DNA of 64,000 nt from Verrucomicrobiales bacterium. GTDB lineage: Bacteria; Verrucomicrobiota; Verrucomicrobiia; Limisphaerales; J093. The notes below the pieces were generated by a model. The model was not told the DNA's origin. It saw only the letters and a list, made by a program, of their open reading frames with translations, and did no database searches. This document shows, piece by piece, positions 6,414-14,621 of the stretch (positions are counted from its first letter, which is position 1; every line of letters begins with the position of its first letter). The stretch lies in NCBI GenBank assembly GCA_015075445.1, contig JABTUJ010000037.1, positions 42,517-106,516 of the forward strand, read 5' to 3'. The position numbers and the translations under genes were made by a program.

Positions 6414-8935
6414 GCCGTGGCGGGTGCTTCGACCGGGACCGGGGCAAAGGACGGCTGACGGAATCCTCCCCGGATGATTTGCGCTCCCGGCAGGTCCACC
6501 CGCGGCGCCGCCAGCGCAGTCTCCCGCGCCGATTGGATGATGCGCAGCATGTTCTGGTAGTGCGGATCCGCGGTCGAAGCGAAGCGCACCATGGGCGGGC
6601 CACTGCGGTCCGGAGGCAGGAACGGTTGAGGCGCAAAGGCCTCGACCGGCTGAACGGCGTGCGCGTAGCCATTGCGGAGGAGATAGATCCGCTGCCGCCG
6701 CGGCTCCACTTTGCGGTCGCGACACAACCCCGCGCCCAGGCCGTCAGCACCCGGGGCGAGCGGGGCGCGCAGGATGCGGCTCCACTCGGGGTGCTGCAGG
6801 TTGAACCAGTCATTTTCGAAGAAGGCGAGCCGTCCGTCGGTGCCATGACACTCGAGGCAACCGGCCGTCTTCATCTCGGCGACGAGCGCATCCCGGGCTG
6901 CGGTCCATCCTTGGGCGGCCTGGCCGTGGGCCGTGTAGTCCCAGGACCCGTGGTAGATGCCGTTGCTGTCGATCCACGCCATGACGAGATCGCGTTCGGC
7001 CCGCGGCAGGGTTGAGGCGTAGCCCATCAGGCTCTTGGCCAGGGGCGCGGCGCCCGAGCCGTGACCGCGCGGCGGGAAGAGCTGCACCGAATGGAAGGCT
7101 GTGCCGTTCATGCAGTCGATGCCGGCAATGAGGTCGGCCACGAGTTGGGTGCGGCGCCGGCTCACCAGGTTCTCGTAGCTGATGTTGAAGAACTCGGTCC
7201 AGCCACCGGTCAGGTCAAGGCCCGCGGCAAACCCCTCCTCGCCGCCATGGCAACGCACACAGTGACGGTCCAGCACGGGCTGCACGTCGCGCGGATAATC
7301 GAGGAACCCGCCGCCCCAGGATTCGGGCCTGAGCTGGTGTGGTGGACCGCGCAGGGTGGCCAGGGTGTTGTGATCCGGTGGGGCCGTGGCCTTGTGCTCA
7401 TGGCAGCCGATGCAGGAACGGGTCGTTCCCGGCGCGGCTTGCACAAACGTGCGCATGCTCTGCACCAGACGCCCGTCCGCATCGAGGGCCTGGAGATAGA
7501 GCGCCCGTCCCGAGGGCGCCTCGAAGTAGACCGAGCCTTCGGGACTCACCGGCACCACGCCCAGATAGTCCTTGGCGCTCCAGCCCAACGCGGCGCTGAT
7601 CAGGAAGACCTGGTTGAAGGGATTGCCGCCGGGCGGAATGGGGCTGACGCGCGACGTCTCCTCGATGACGCGCAGGTGGGTGATCTCGCCCCGTCGCACC
7701 CCGTCCAAGCCCTGGTAGATGTCCTGGACGAAAAACCGGCCGGTGGTGGCCGTGCGATCCGTGAGCATCGGCAGGACGGGCGGCACGGGTTGCGGTTTTA
7801 ACAGCATGGGCGAATGCAGGCAGATGTCCGGGTCCGCCATGACCTCGGCGCGGCGCCCCTGCCGGTCGATGAGCAGCAGGGCGTTGCGCGCGCGGCCGGG
7901 TGGCCGGCCGCTGTAGAGGACCACGTCGGCGTTCAGCGGCCAGGGCTCGCAGGACTCACCGGTATCGGTCAACGGCGCCTGCGGATGCTCGAAGTTGAAC
8001 ACCGCCTCGGGATCGTTCTTGCCCCGGCGCATGTCCAGCATGGCGATCGAGCCGCGCGGGGGCGCGTTGTGCTTGGCGAAGGTGCCGACGACCCACGGCG
8101 TTCCCGGCACGGGCCGGGCGTCGAGGATGGCCTCGGGATAGACGAGGTTGTTGGCGAAGAGGGCGGTTTCGTTGCTGCCATCGGGGTAGATCGTCCAGAG
8201 CGACTGGATGGTGAGGGCGTTCTTGTCGATGTACTCCCAGCGTCCGAACAGGATCCGGCCGTCGGGCAGCACGCTGGGATCGAATTCGTTGACGTTGTTG
8301 ACCGACACGGCATGGATGCCCGAGCCGTCGGCGTTCATGACGTGCAGGATGGCGACGCCGGTGTTGTTGCAGGGGACCAGGCCGCTGGGTCGGGTCGAGA
8401 GAAACACGATGCGCCCATCCGGCAGGTAGGCGGGGGCGATGTCGTGCTGGCCGCCGCCGCGCCCCTGGTAGGTGCGACAGTACGGTTCGGGATTGGTGAC
8501 GCGCCGCAGGCCCGACCCGTCCACGCGTACCTCGTAGATGCTTGTGCTGCCCTCCGGTTCGCCCTTGAAGCAGAACAGGAGCCGCGTGGCATCGAAGGAG
8601 AGCTCCGGGTTAGTATACACCCCGTGGCCTGGGGTCCCCGGCGTCGTGGGATCGACCACGGGCCGGATGCGCCATTGGTCGCGCGGGGCGGCGGGGTTCT
8701 CGAGCACGTAGATGCCGCCCCCGCCCGGCGGCCATTTGTAGTAGGTGTCGTAGATGTGAATGCCCGTGTACGAATGCCGCTTCACAAACAGCATCGGGGC
8801 GTCCAGGTACGCTCGCAGGCCGGACTCGTCTTCCGCCGCGGCCGCGGTTCCGGAGGGGGCTTCACTCGAAAGGCTGGGGCCAGCGGCACCCAACAGCATG
8901 GCCAGGCACAGCGACCAGGTCGTACAAGTCTTCAT
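6365..8935 (-). CDS. Exported trihaem cytochrome with HZS-alpha-like propeller
   Basis: An 856-residue product with a signal peptide (SLCLAMLLGAAGPSLSS). Residues about 40-430 form a TolB/hydrazine-synthase-alpha-like beta-propeller with repeated motifs such as PAYLPDGRIVFLSTRP and PSVLPDGRILFGRW. Three c-type haem sites follow: CIGCH near residue 505, CVRCH near 557 and CLECH near 692. Proteins with this layout are common and uncharacterised in Planctomycetota and Verrucomicrobiota. Despite the HZS-alpha-like fold there is no sign of anammox genes, so hydrazine synthesis should not be inferred; a periplasmic electron-transfer or oxidation role is more likely. No partner gene is adjacent. Confidence 0.8.
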   Translation of the reverse strand: MKTCTTWSLCLAMLLGAAGPSLSSEAPSGTAAAAEDESGLRAYLDAPMLFVKRHSYTGIHIYDTYYKWPPGGGGIYVLENPAAPRDQWRIRPVVDPTTPGTPGHGVYTNPELSFDATRLLFCFKGEPEGSTSIYEVRVDGSGLRRVTNPEPYCRTYQGRGGGQHDIAPAYLPDGRIVFLSTRPSGLVPCNNTGVAILHVMNADGSGIHAVSVNNVNEFDPSVLPDGRILFGRWEYIDKNALTIQSLWTIYPDGSNETALFANNLVYPEAILDARPVPGTPWVVGTFAKHNAPPRGSIAMLDMRRGKNDPEAVFNFEHPQAPLTDTGESCEPWPLNADVVLYSGRPPGRARNALLLIDRQGRRAEVMADPDICLHSPMLLKPQPVPPVLPMLTDRTATTGRFFVQDIYQGLDGVRRGEITHLRVIEETSRVSPIPPGGNPFNQVFLISAALGWSAKDYLGVVPVSPEGSVYFEAPSGRALYLQALDADGRLVQSMRTFVQAAPGTTRSCIGCHEHKATAPPDHNTLATLRGPPHQLRPESWGGGFLDYPRDVQPVLDRHCVRCHGGEEGFAAGLDLTGGWTEFFNISYENLVSRRRTQLVADLIAGIDCMNGTAFHSVQLFPPRGHGSGAAPLAKSLMGYASTLPRAERDLVMAWIDSNGIYHGSWDYTAHGQAAQGWTAARDALVAEMKTAGCLECHGTDGRLAFFENDWFNLQHPEWSRILRAPLAPGADGLGAGLCRDRKVEPRRQRIYLLRNGYAHAVQPVEAFAPQPFLPPDRSGPPMVRFASTADPHYQNMLRIIQSARETALAAPRVDLPGAQIIRGGFRQPSFAPVPVEAPATAQLAPAGDSAALGTAQ

Positions 8936-9058
8936 GATGCTGACACCCGCCGCCGACGTGCGCCGGGAGCCGGGTGGTGGACAGAGCGTGGCACGACGCC
9001 CGGTGCCGCGTCAATGCGCCGCCGGCCACGGATGCCCTGGTGCGGGGATAGCCCACCG

Positions 9059-10221
9059 CCGATTGCGAACCTGGGGGATTCGGGGAAGCCGAGGATCCCC
9101 TCTGCCCAATTCCCGATGTTCGAAATCTGCGGAGGATTCAGTGGACGGGAGTTTCTCCGCCGATTGCGAACATAGGGGATTACGGGAAGCCGAAGATTCC
9201 CTCGGCCCAATTCCCGATGTTCGGAATCTGCGGAGGATCCAGCGGGCGGGGGGGTTCTCCGCCGATTGCGAACATAGGGGATTACGGGGAGCCGGAGATT
9301 CCCTCCGCCCAATTCCCGATGTTCGAAATCTTGGAGGATCCAGGGAGCAGGTTTCTCGCCGATTGCGAACATAGGGATTACAGGAAGCTGATTCCCTCCT
9401 CCCATTCCGATGTCGAAATGCGGAGGATTCAGTGGACAGGGGTTCTCCGCCGATTGTGAACATAGGGATTACAGGAAGCCGGAGATTCCCTCCCCACCCC
9501 GATGTTCGAAATCTGCGGAGGATCCAACGGCGGTTTCCGCCGATTACGAACATAGATTACGGGCTGGAGATCCTCCGCCCAATTCGATGTTCGAAATCCG
9601 CGGAGGATTCAGAGAGGGAGTTTCTCCGCCGATTGCGAACAAAGCGATTACGGGCCGAGTTCTGCCTCCCACTCCCCGATGTTCGAAATTGCGGAGGATT
9701 CAGCGGAGGGAAGTTTCTCCGCCGATTGCATCGAACATAGGGGATTACGGGAGCCGGAGATCCTCCGCCCACCCTGATGTTCGAAATCTGCGGAGGATCC
9801 AGTGCAGGGGCTCCTCCGATTGCGAACATAGGGGATTACGGAAGCCGAGATTCCCTCCCCACCCCGATGTTCGAAATCTGCGGAGGATCCAGCAGGCGGG
9901 GTTCCGCCGATTGCGAACATGGGGATTACGAGCCGGAGATCTCTCCCCAATTCCCGATGTTCGAAATCTGCGGAGGATCCAGCGGGCGGGGAGTTCTCCG
10001 CCGATTGCGAACATAGGGGATTACGGGAAGCCGGAGATGCCCTCCTCCCAATTCCCGATGTTCGAAATCTGCGGAGGATCCAGGGGAAGGGAGTTTCTCC
10101 GCCGATTGCGAACATAGGGGATTGCGGGGAGGCGGAGATTCCCTCCTCCCAATTCCCGATGTTCGAAATCTGCGGAGGATTCAGTGGACGGGGGGGTTCT
10201 CCGCCGATTCCGGACAGATGG
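9059..10221. repeat. Tandem array of about 101-bp palindromic units
   Basis: Thirteen starts of the motif CCGATTGCGAACATAGGGG occur at about 9059, 9160, 9262, 9359, 9450, 9540, 9629, 9722, 9817, 9907, 10001, 10102 and 10204. Units at both ends are 101-102 bp; inner ones are 89-97 bp through scattered deletions. Each unit is an imperfect palindrome: AATTCCC-g-ATGTTCG-a-AATC-t-GCGGAG can pair with CTCCGC-c-GATT-g-CGAACAT-a-GGGGATT around a roughly 20-nt GC-rich loop, and TTCCC/GGGAA and CCGG extend the stem. It fills the gap between the cytochrome gene and the oxidoreductase at 10361. There are no unique spacers and no sustained coding frame. Confidence 0.92.
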
Positions 10222-10360
10222 GATTCGGGGGCGACAAAAGCCTTGCCGCCGAAAGGTCGGGCCTTACTCTCGGCGGTCACAGAATCGCACCTTGGGCGTG
10301 GAGGCCCCGGCCGGGCCATGCCTCGGGGTGCACCAGTTGAAACCCTGAGTCACATAACGT

Positions 10361-11551
10361 ATGTCCCCGAGACCTCTGAATGTCGGTTTGGTGGGCGGCG
10401 GCAAGGGCGCCTTCATTGTCCACCCGCACCAGAAAGCGATTCACTTCGACGGCACCCGCCGCGTCGTGGCCGGCGCGTTGTTCCCCGACCCGAAGATTGC
10501 GTTGGAGGAAGCGGCGAACTGGCCTTACCCGATCAAGGGTTACGGTTCCTACACCGAGATGATCGAGGCCAACGCCAGCCTGCCCGCGGCCGAGAAGCTC
10601 GATTACCTCCTCATCGTCACGCCGAACTTCGTCCATTTCGACCCGGCCATGAAGGCGCTGAAGGCCGGCATCCCGGTGTTCTGCGAGAAACCGCTCACGG
10701 TGACGCTCGAAGAAGCCGCCCAGATCGTGCAGACGGTGCGCGAGAAGAAAATCCCGTTCGGCGTGGCGCACACGTATCTTGGCCACTGGACCAGCCGGTT
10801 CAGCCGCTATCTCGTCCGGGCCGGATTGCTGGGGGAGATCCGCTGGGTGGACAGCTACTATCTCCAGGGCTGGCTGGCGACCAAGCTCGAGGACACCGGC
10901 CAGCAACAGGCCTCGTGGCGTGTCGATCCCAAGAAGGCCGGCGGCTCCGGCTGCGGCGGCGACATCGGAACCCATGCCCTCATGCAGCTTCGCTACGTCA
11001 CCGGACTCGAGGTCACCGACGTGTCGGCGAACCTGGAGATTTTCGTGAAGGGCCGCCCGATCGACGATCACTTCACGGCCTATTGCCATCTGAGCAACGG
11101 CGGGCGGGCGCTGGTCCGGGCCTCGCAGATCTCGGTGGGCCACCTGAACGATCTGGGCATCGAGGTGTGTGGCACCCAGGGCACGCTTCAGTGGCGGCAG
11201 GAGGATCCGGAGGCCATCACCATCAAGCTTATGGGCCAACCCGACCGCGTGTACTATCGCGGCGCGGTCTCGCCGGGCGACGGGTTCGTCCCCGCCGATG
11301 CCCCGGCCGACCTCATGGGCGAGCCGACCATTCCGCCCGGACACCCCGAGGCGTTCCACGACGCCTTCGCGCGGCTTCACCGCTGCTTTGAGGCGGACGT
11401 GCGCAAGTACCAGGCCGGCCAGGCTTTTGCCTGCGACGGCTCGAAGTACGCCAACGTTGAGGACGGCTGGATGGGCATGGCCTTCCTCAAGACCTGCATC
11501 GAGTCCAGCAACAACAAGGGCGCCTGGACCGCGTTGCCGGCCAAGATCTGA
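10361..11551 (+). CDS. Cytoplasmic Gfo/Idh/MocA family oxidoreductase
   Basis: A 396-residue product with no signal peptide, unlike the paralogue at 5085. Residues 5-20 carry the nucleotide loop NVGLVGGGKGAF, followed by YLLIVTPNFVHF and the signature CEKPLTV (EKP at 109-111). The C-terminal part has GSGCGGDIGTHALMQLRY and a long conserved tail ending in YANVEDGWMGMAFLKTCIES. This subgroup (start LVGGGKGAFIVHPHQKAI, about 390 residues) is a recognisable sugar or inositol dehydrogenase-like clade; the substrate is unknown. The 140 bases between the palindrome array and the ATG hold a short CCGCCGA/TCGGCGG hairpin but no clear promoter. A strong terminator follows. Confidence 0.88.
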   Translation: MSPRPLNVGLVGGGKGAFIVHPHQKAIHFDGTRRVVAGALFPDPKIALEEAANWPYPIKGYGSYTEMIEANASLPAAEKLDYLLIVTPNFVHFDPAMKALKAGIPVFCEKPLTVTLEEAAQIVQTVREKKIPFGVAHTYLGHWTSRFSRYLVRAGLLGEIRWVDSYYLQGWLATKLEDTGQQQASWRVDPKKAGGSGCGGDIGTHALMQLRYVTGLEVTDVSANLEIFVKGRPIDDHFTAYCHLSNGGRALVRASQISVGHLNDLGIEVCGTQGTLQWRQEDPEAITIKLMGQPDRVYYRGAVSPGDGFVPADAPADLMGEPTIPPGHPEAFHDAFARLHRCFEADVRKYQAGQAFACDGSKYANVEDGWMGMAFLKTCIESSNNKGAWTALPAKI

Positions 11552-11592
11552 GCCCTGCTTTACAACCCGAACCTCCTGCAACCCAACCGACC

Positions 11593-11627
11593 CAGGGACG
11601 GTGCCTTCGCACCGTCCCTGTTTGCTT
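11593..11627. terminator. Bidirectional intrinsic terminator
   Basis: A perfect 12-bp stem (CAGGGACGGTGC / GCACCGTCCCTG) with a CTTC tetraloop is followed by TTTGCTT. It lies between the convergent oxidoreductase (ends 11551) and permease (ends 11626) genes and could serve both. Confidence 0.85.
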
Positions 11628-12405
11628 ACCGCCCCAGCACTTCCCAGCCGAACCGCACGATCATCGCCCCCACCACCACGAGGAAGAAGCCCCGCACGAA
11701 ACGGTTGCCCTTCCCCAAGGCGAGCCGCGCCCCGAGCGTCGAGCCCAGCATGTTGCACGCCGCCATCGGCAGCCCGTAGCGGTACAAGAGATGATCCGTC
11801 GCGGCGAAGTAGGCCACGGCCGACAGGTTCGTGGCGAAGTTGATCACCTTGGCGCTCGCGGAGGCGGTGAGAAAATCGAAGCCGAATCCGCCGATGAAAG
11901 CGAAGATCAGAAAGCTGCCCGTGCCCGGGCCAAAGAAACCGTCGTAGAAACCGATGCCCGCGCCGGTCAACATCCCGAACAAGCGCTCCCGCCCGGCGGG
12001 AAACCGTGGGGCGTGCCGGTGTCCGAGATCTTTCCGGACAAACGTGTACACCGCCACCGCCACCAGCAGCCCGAGGATGAGCGGACGGACCAGTGCCGGG
12101 TTCAGGAGGGTGACGACCCGGGCGCCCAGGAAGGAGCAGACGAAGGCCACCAGCGCAGCCGGCAGCAGCGATCGCCAGTTCAGGGGAACCCGTCGCGCGT
12201 ATTGCACCACCGCCATGCCGGTGCCGCAGATGGAGGAGAGTTTGTTGGTGCCGAGCACCGCGGCGGTCCGGGCCGCCTCGGCCGGCGGCAGGAACAGGAA
12301 CAAGGCCGGGATCTGGATGAGGCCACCCCCGCCCACCACGGCATCCACAAAGCCCGCCAGCAGCGCAAAAGAGCACAGGCAGGCGATGGTGAGCGGTTCG
12401 GGCAT
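11626..12405 (-). CDS. TauE/SafE-family sulfite/anion exporter
   Basis: A 259-residue integral membrane protein. The ATG at 12405 is chosen because the first helix begins there; the longer open frame has polar, non-membrane sequence. About eight hydrophobic segments are visible in two halves. Each half has the family signature: FVDAVVGGGGLIQIPALF near residue 20 and GFYDGFFGPGTGSFLIFAF near residue 150. TauE/SafE proteins export sulfite, sulfoacetate or related anions; the substrate here is unknown and no sulfur genes adjoin. The gene diverges from the pseudouridine synthase with a 66-bp gap. Confidence 0.88.
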   Translation of the reverse strand: MPEPLTIACLCSFALLAGFVDAVVGGGGLIQIPALFLFLPPAEAARTAAVLGTNKLSSICGTGMAVVQYARRVPLNWRSLLPAALVAFVCSFLGARVVTLLNPALVRPLILGLLVAVAVYTFVRKDLGHRHAPRFPAGRERLFGMLTGAGIGFYDGFFGPGTGSFLIFAFIGGFGFDFLTASASAKVINFATNLSAVAYFAATDHLLYRYGLPMAACNMLGSTLGARLALGKGNRFVRGFFLVVVGAMIVRFGWEVLGR

Positions 12406-12471
12406 GTCGGGTCCGGCACGACGACCGTTGCGCCCGCACGATACGGACCGCGTAGCCGGGCCGGAAGCGCC

Positions 12472-13035
12472 ATGTTGATCGCATTCCACAAACCCTACGG
12501 TGTGCTCTCGCGGTTCACGCCCGACGGTTCCCCGCACCGCACGCTCGCCGGGTTCGGCTTCCCGGCGCGGGTGTACCCGATCGGCCGGTTGGATGCCGAC
12601 AGCGAAGGGTTGTTGCTGCTCAGCGACGAGCCGTCCTGGAACCAGCGGCTGCTCCATCCGCGTCAGGCCCATCCGCGGACTTATTGGGTGCAGGTGGAAG
12701 GGGTCCCTGGGCCCGACGCGTTGCGCCGGCTTGAACGCGGCGTGGTGATCGAAGGGCGCCGCACGCGTCCTGCCCGGGCGCTCCGCCTGGAACCGCCGCC
12801 GACGGTTCCTCCCCGTGATCCGCCCATTCGCGTGCGGCTGACGGTCCCGGATTGCTGGATCCAACTTGAGCTGCTCGAAGGCCGGAACCGCCAGGTGCGA
12901 CGCATGACCGCGGCCGTGGGGCATCCCACGCTGCGGCTGATCCGGGTGGCGATCGGCCGGGTGGAGCTGGGCGACCTCGCTCCCGGGCGTTGGCGCGAGT
13001 TGTCGGTCCCGGAGCGGCGGACGTTGCCCGGCTGA
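12472..13035 (+). CDS. rluE: rRNA pseudouridine synthase, RsuA/RluE type
   Basis: A 187-residue product starting MLIAFHKPYGVLSRFTPD. The catalytic motif GRLDADSEGLLLL (aspartate of the RLD box) lies near residue 42 and the family's ELLEGRNRQVRRM near residue 135. There is no N-terminal S4 domain, so it matches the short RluE form that modifies U2457 of 23S rRNA in E. coli rather than RsuA/RluB; the precise target here is inferred from length and motif order. Heptamer array B begins within a few bases of the stop. Confidence 0.85.
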   Translation: MLIAFHKPYGVLSRFTPDGSPHRTLAGFGFPARVYPIGRLDADSEGLLLLSDEPSWNQRLLHPRQAHPRTYWVQVEGVPGPDALRRLERGVVIEGRRTRPARALRLEPPPTVPPRDPPIRVRLTVPDCWIQLELLEGRNRQVRRMTAAVGHPTLRLIRVAIGRVELGDLAPGRWRELSVPERRTLPG

Positions 13036-13039
13036 CGCC

Positions 13040-13246
13040 TTCGCCCTTCGAACTTCGAACCTCGCCCTTCGAACTTTGAACTTTGAACTTCGAACTTTGA
13101 ACTTCGAATTCCGCCCTTCGAACCTCGCCCTTCGAACTTTGAACTTTGGACTTTGAACTTCGAATTCCGCCCTTCGAACCTCGCCCTTCGAACTTTGAAC
13201 TTTGAACTTTGAACTTCGAATTCCGCCCTTCGCCCTTCCCTTCGCC
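13040..13246. repeat. Heptamer array B with 56-bp higher-order period
   Basis: About 29 heptamers (TTCGAAC, TTTGAAC, CTCGCCC, TTCGCCC, TTCCGCC variants). The submotif CGAATTCCGCCC recurs at 13105, 13161 and 13217, exactly 56 bp (eight heptamers) apart, with near-identical sequence between. So blocks of eight units have been duplicated in addition to single-unit slippage. It fills most of the gap upstream of the PilB-like ATPase. Confidence 0.85.
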
Positions 13247-13312
13247 TTTCTTGCTCGCCTGCTGCGGTCGCGTTCGGTTTACTCCGGCCCACGTCAACAC
13301 GCATCACGCCCG

Positions 13313-14527
13313 ATGAACGAGACCACCCGATATCTGCAGTCTGTTTCGGAGGAGCGTGGCATCGAGGTCGCCACGCTGGTGAACTGCCTGCTCATCGATG
13401 CGGTCCGGGCCAACGCCAGCGACATCCACATCGAGCCCTGGGAGAGCACCATTGTCGTGCGGGTGCGTCTGGCCGGCGTGCTCCAGGAACTCGTTCATCT
13501 GCCCCATGAACTGATGGAGAAGCTCGCCGGGCGCATCAAGGTCATGGCGAGCCTCATCTCGTACCTCACCGACCTGCCCCAGGAAGGCCACGTGCCGGCC
13601 AGCCCCGAGTTCGGCAACGTCGAGCTGCGCGTCTCGATGTTTCCGACCGTGCGCGGCGAGAAGATCGTCATCCGCATCTTCGATCCGCAGAACCGGAGCT
13701 TCGACCTGGGCCAGCTCGGCTTCGAGGAGGACACGCTGCAGAACTTGATGAAGCTGCTGGCTCGTCCCAACGGCCTGCTGCTGTTGACCGGCCCGACGGG
13801 CTCCGGCAAGACCACCGCGATCTACGCGGCGCTCACGCACCTGGTGAACCTCCACGGGCCCACGATCTCGATCAGCACGGTTGAGGACCCCGTCGAATTC
13901 CACCTCCCCATGGTCAGCCAGGCCCAGATCCATCCCGCCAAGGAATTCACCTACCCGCGGGCGCTGCGTTCGCTCATGCGCCAGGACCCGCAGGTGATCA
14001 TGATCGGCGAGATCCGCGACGCCGAGACGGCCGCGATTGCGGTTCAGGCCGGCCTGACCGGTCACCTGGTCATCAGCACGACGCACGCGGGGAGCACGGC
14101 CGGTGTGTTTGCCCGGCTGATCAACATGGACATCGAGCCGTTCCTGCTCTCGTCCGCGTTGAGCGGGGTGCTCGGCCTGCGGCTGATCCGCATCAACTGC
14201 CCGCATTGCGCCCAGCCTTGTCCTCCGGATCACACGCTCGAGAAGCTGGTCCCGGCCGAGGCTCTCGCCCAAGCCACCCTCAAGCGCGGCACCGGTTGCC
14301 CGCAGTGCCTCGATACTGGCTACGTCGGTCGCAGTGCCCTGACCGAACTCCTCGTCGTCGATGAGGTGCTCCGGGACGCGATCCTGCAGAAGCTGCCCAC
14401 GCGCGCCCTCCAACAGGTCGCCATCCAGCAAGGCATGCACACGCTCTGGCAGAATGGCGTCCGCCGGGTCCTCAAGGGCGAGACCACGATGGACGAGATC
14501 CTGCGGGTGCTGGCGGCGGATTTGTGA
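13313..14527 (+). CDS. PilB/GspE-family secretion ATPase, short form
   Basis: A 404-residue product; the ATG at 13313 lies after the heptamer array. It opens directly with the N2 domain (IDAVRANASDIHIEPWES), so the N-terminal MshEN/N1 domain of full PilB (about 560 residues) is absent. The motor domain has Walker A GPTGSGKT (160-167), the Asp box TVEDPVEF, Walker B VIMIGEIRDAETA and a His box. A C4 zinc knuckle (CPHC near 297, CPQC near 325) follows. These hexameric ATPases drive pilus or type II secretion assembly, which fits the many prepilin-like proteins. No inner-membrane platform gene is adjacent, so its machine cannot be named. Confidence 0.88.
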   Translation: MNETTRYLQSVSEERGIEVATLVNCLLIDAVRANASDIHIEPWESTIVVRVRLAGVLQELVHLPHELMEKLAGRIKVMASLISYLTDLPQEGHVPASPEFGNVELRVSMFPTVRGEKIVIRIFDPQNRSFDLGQLGFEEDTLQNLMKLLARPNGLLLLTGPTGSGKTTAIYAALTHLVNLHGPTISISTVEDPVEFHLPMVSQAQIHPAKEFTYPRALRSLMRQDPQVIMIGEIRDAETAAIAVQAGLTGHLVISTTHAGSTAGVFARLINMDIEPFLLSSALSGVLGLRLIRINCPHCAQPCPPDHTLEKLVPAEALAQATLKRGTGCPQCLDTGYVGRSALTELLVVDEVLRDAILQKLPTRALQQVAIQQGMHTLWQNGVRRVLKGETTMDEILRVLAADL

Positions 14528-14621
14528 AGGGCGAAGGGCGAAGGGCGAAGGGTGAAGGGCGAAGGGCGAAGGGCGAAGGGCGAAGGGCGAAGGGCGAAGG
14601 GCGAAGGATGAAGGACGAAGG
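14526..14621. repeat. Heptamer array C, inverted relative to A and B
   Basis: About 14 units of GAAGGGC (variants GAAGGGT, GAAGGAT, GAAGGAC). It is the reverse complement of the TTCGCCC-type unit. It begins inside the stop codon of the ATPase gene and runs straight into the GTG start of the glycosyltransferase, so its last units act as the purine-rich ribosome-binding region of that gene. Confidence 0.88.

Noticed and set aside
6365..8935. Hydrazine synthase function for the HZS-alpha-like protein
   Set aside because: No beta/gamma subunits or anammox genes are seen, and this fold is widespread in non-anammox Planctomycetota and Verrucomicrobiota.
9059..10221. CRISPR-like array
   Set aside because: Units repeat over their full length with no unique spacers, and no cas genes are present.
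9059..10221. Short ORFs with a recurring MFEICGG...RRLRT-type peptide
   Set aside because: They are translations of the palindromic DNA in several frames; frames change at each indel and none has a start with ribosome-binding signals.
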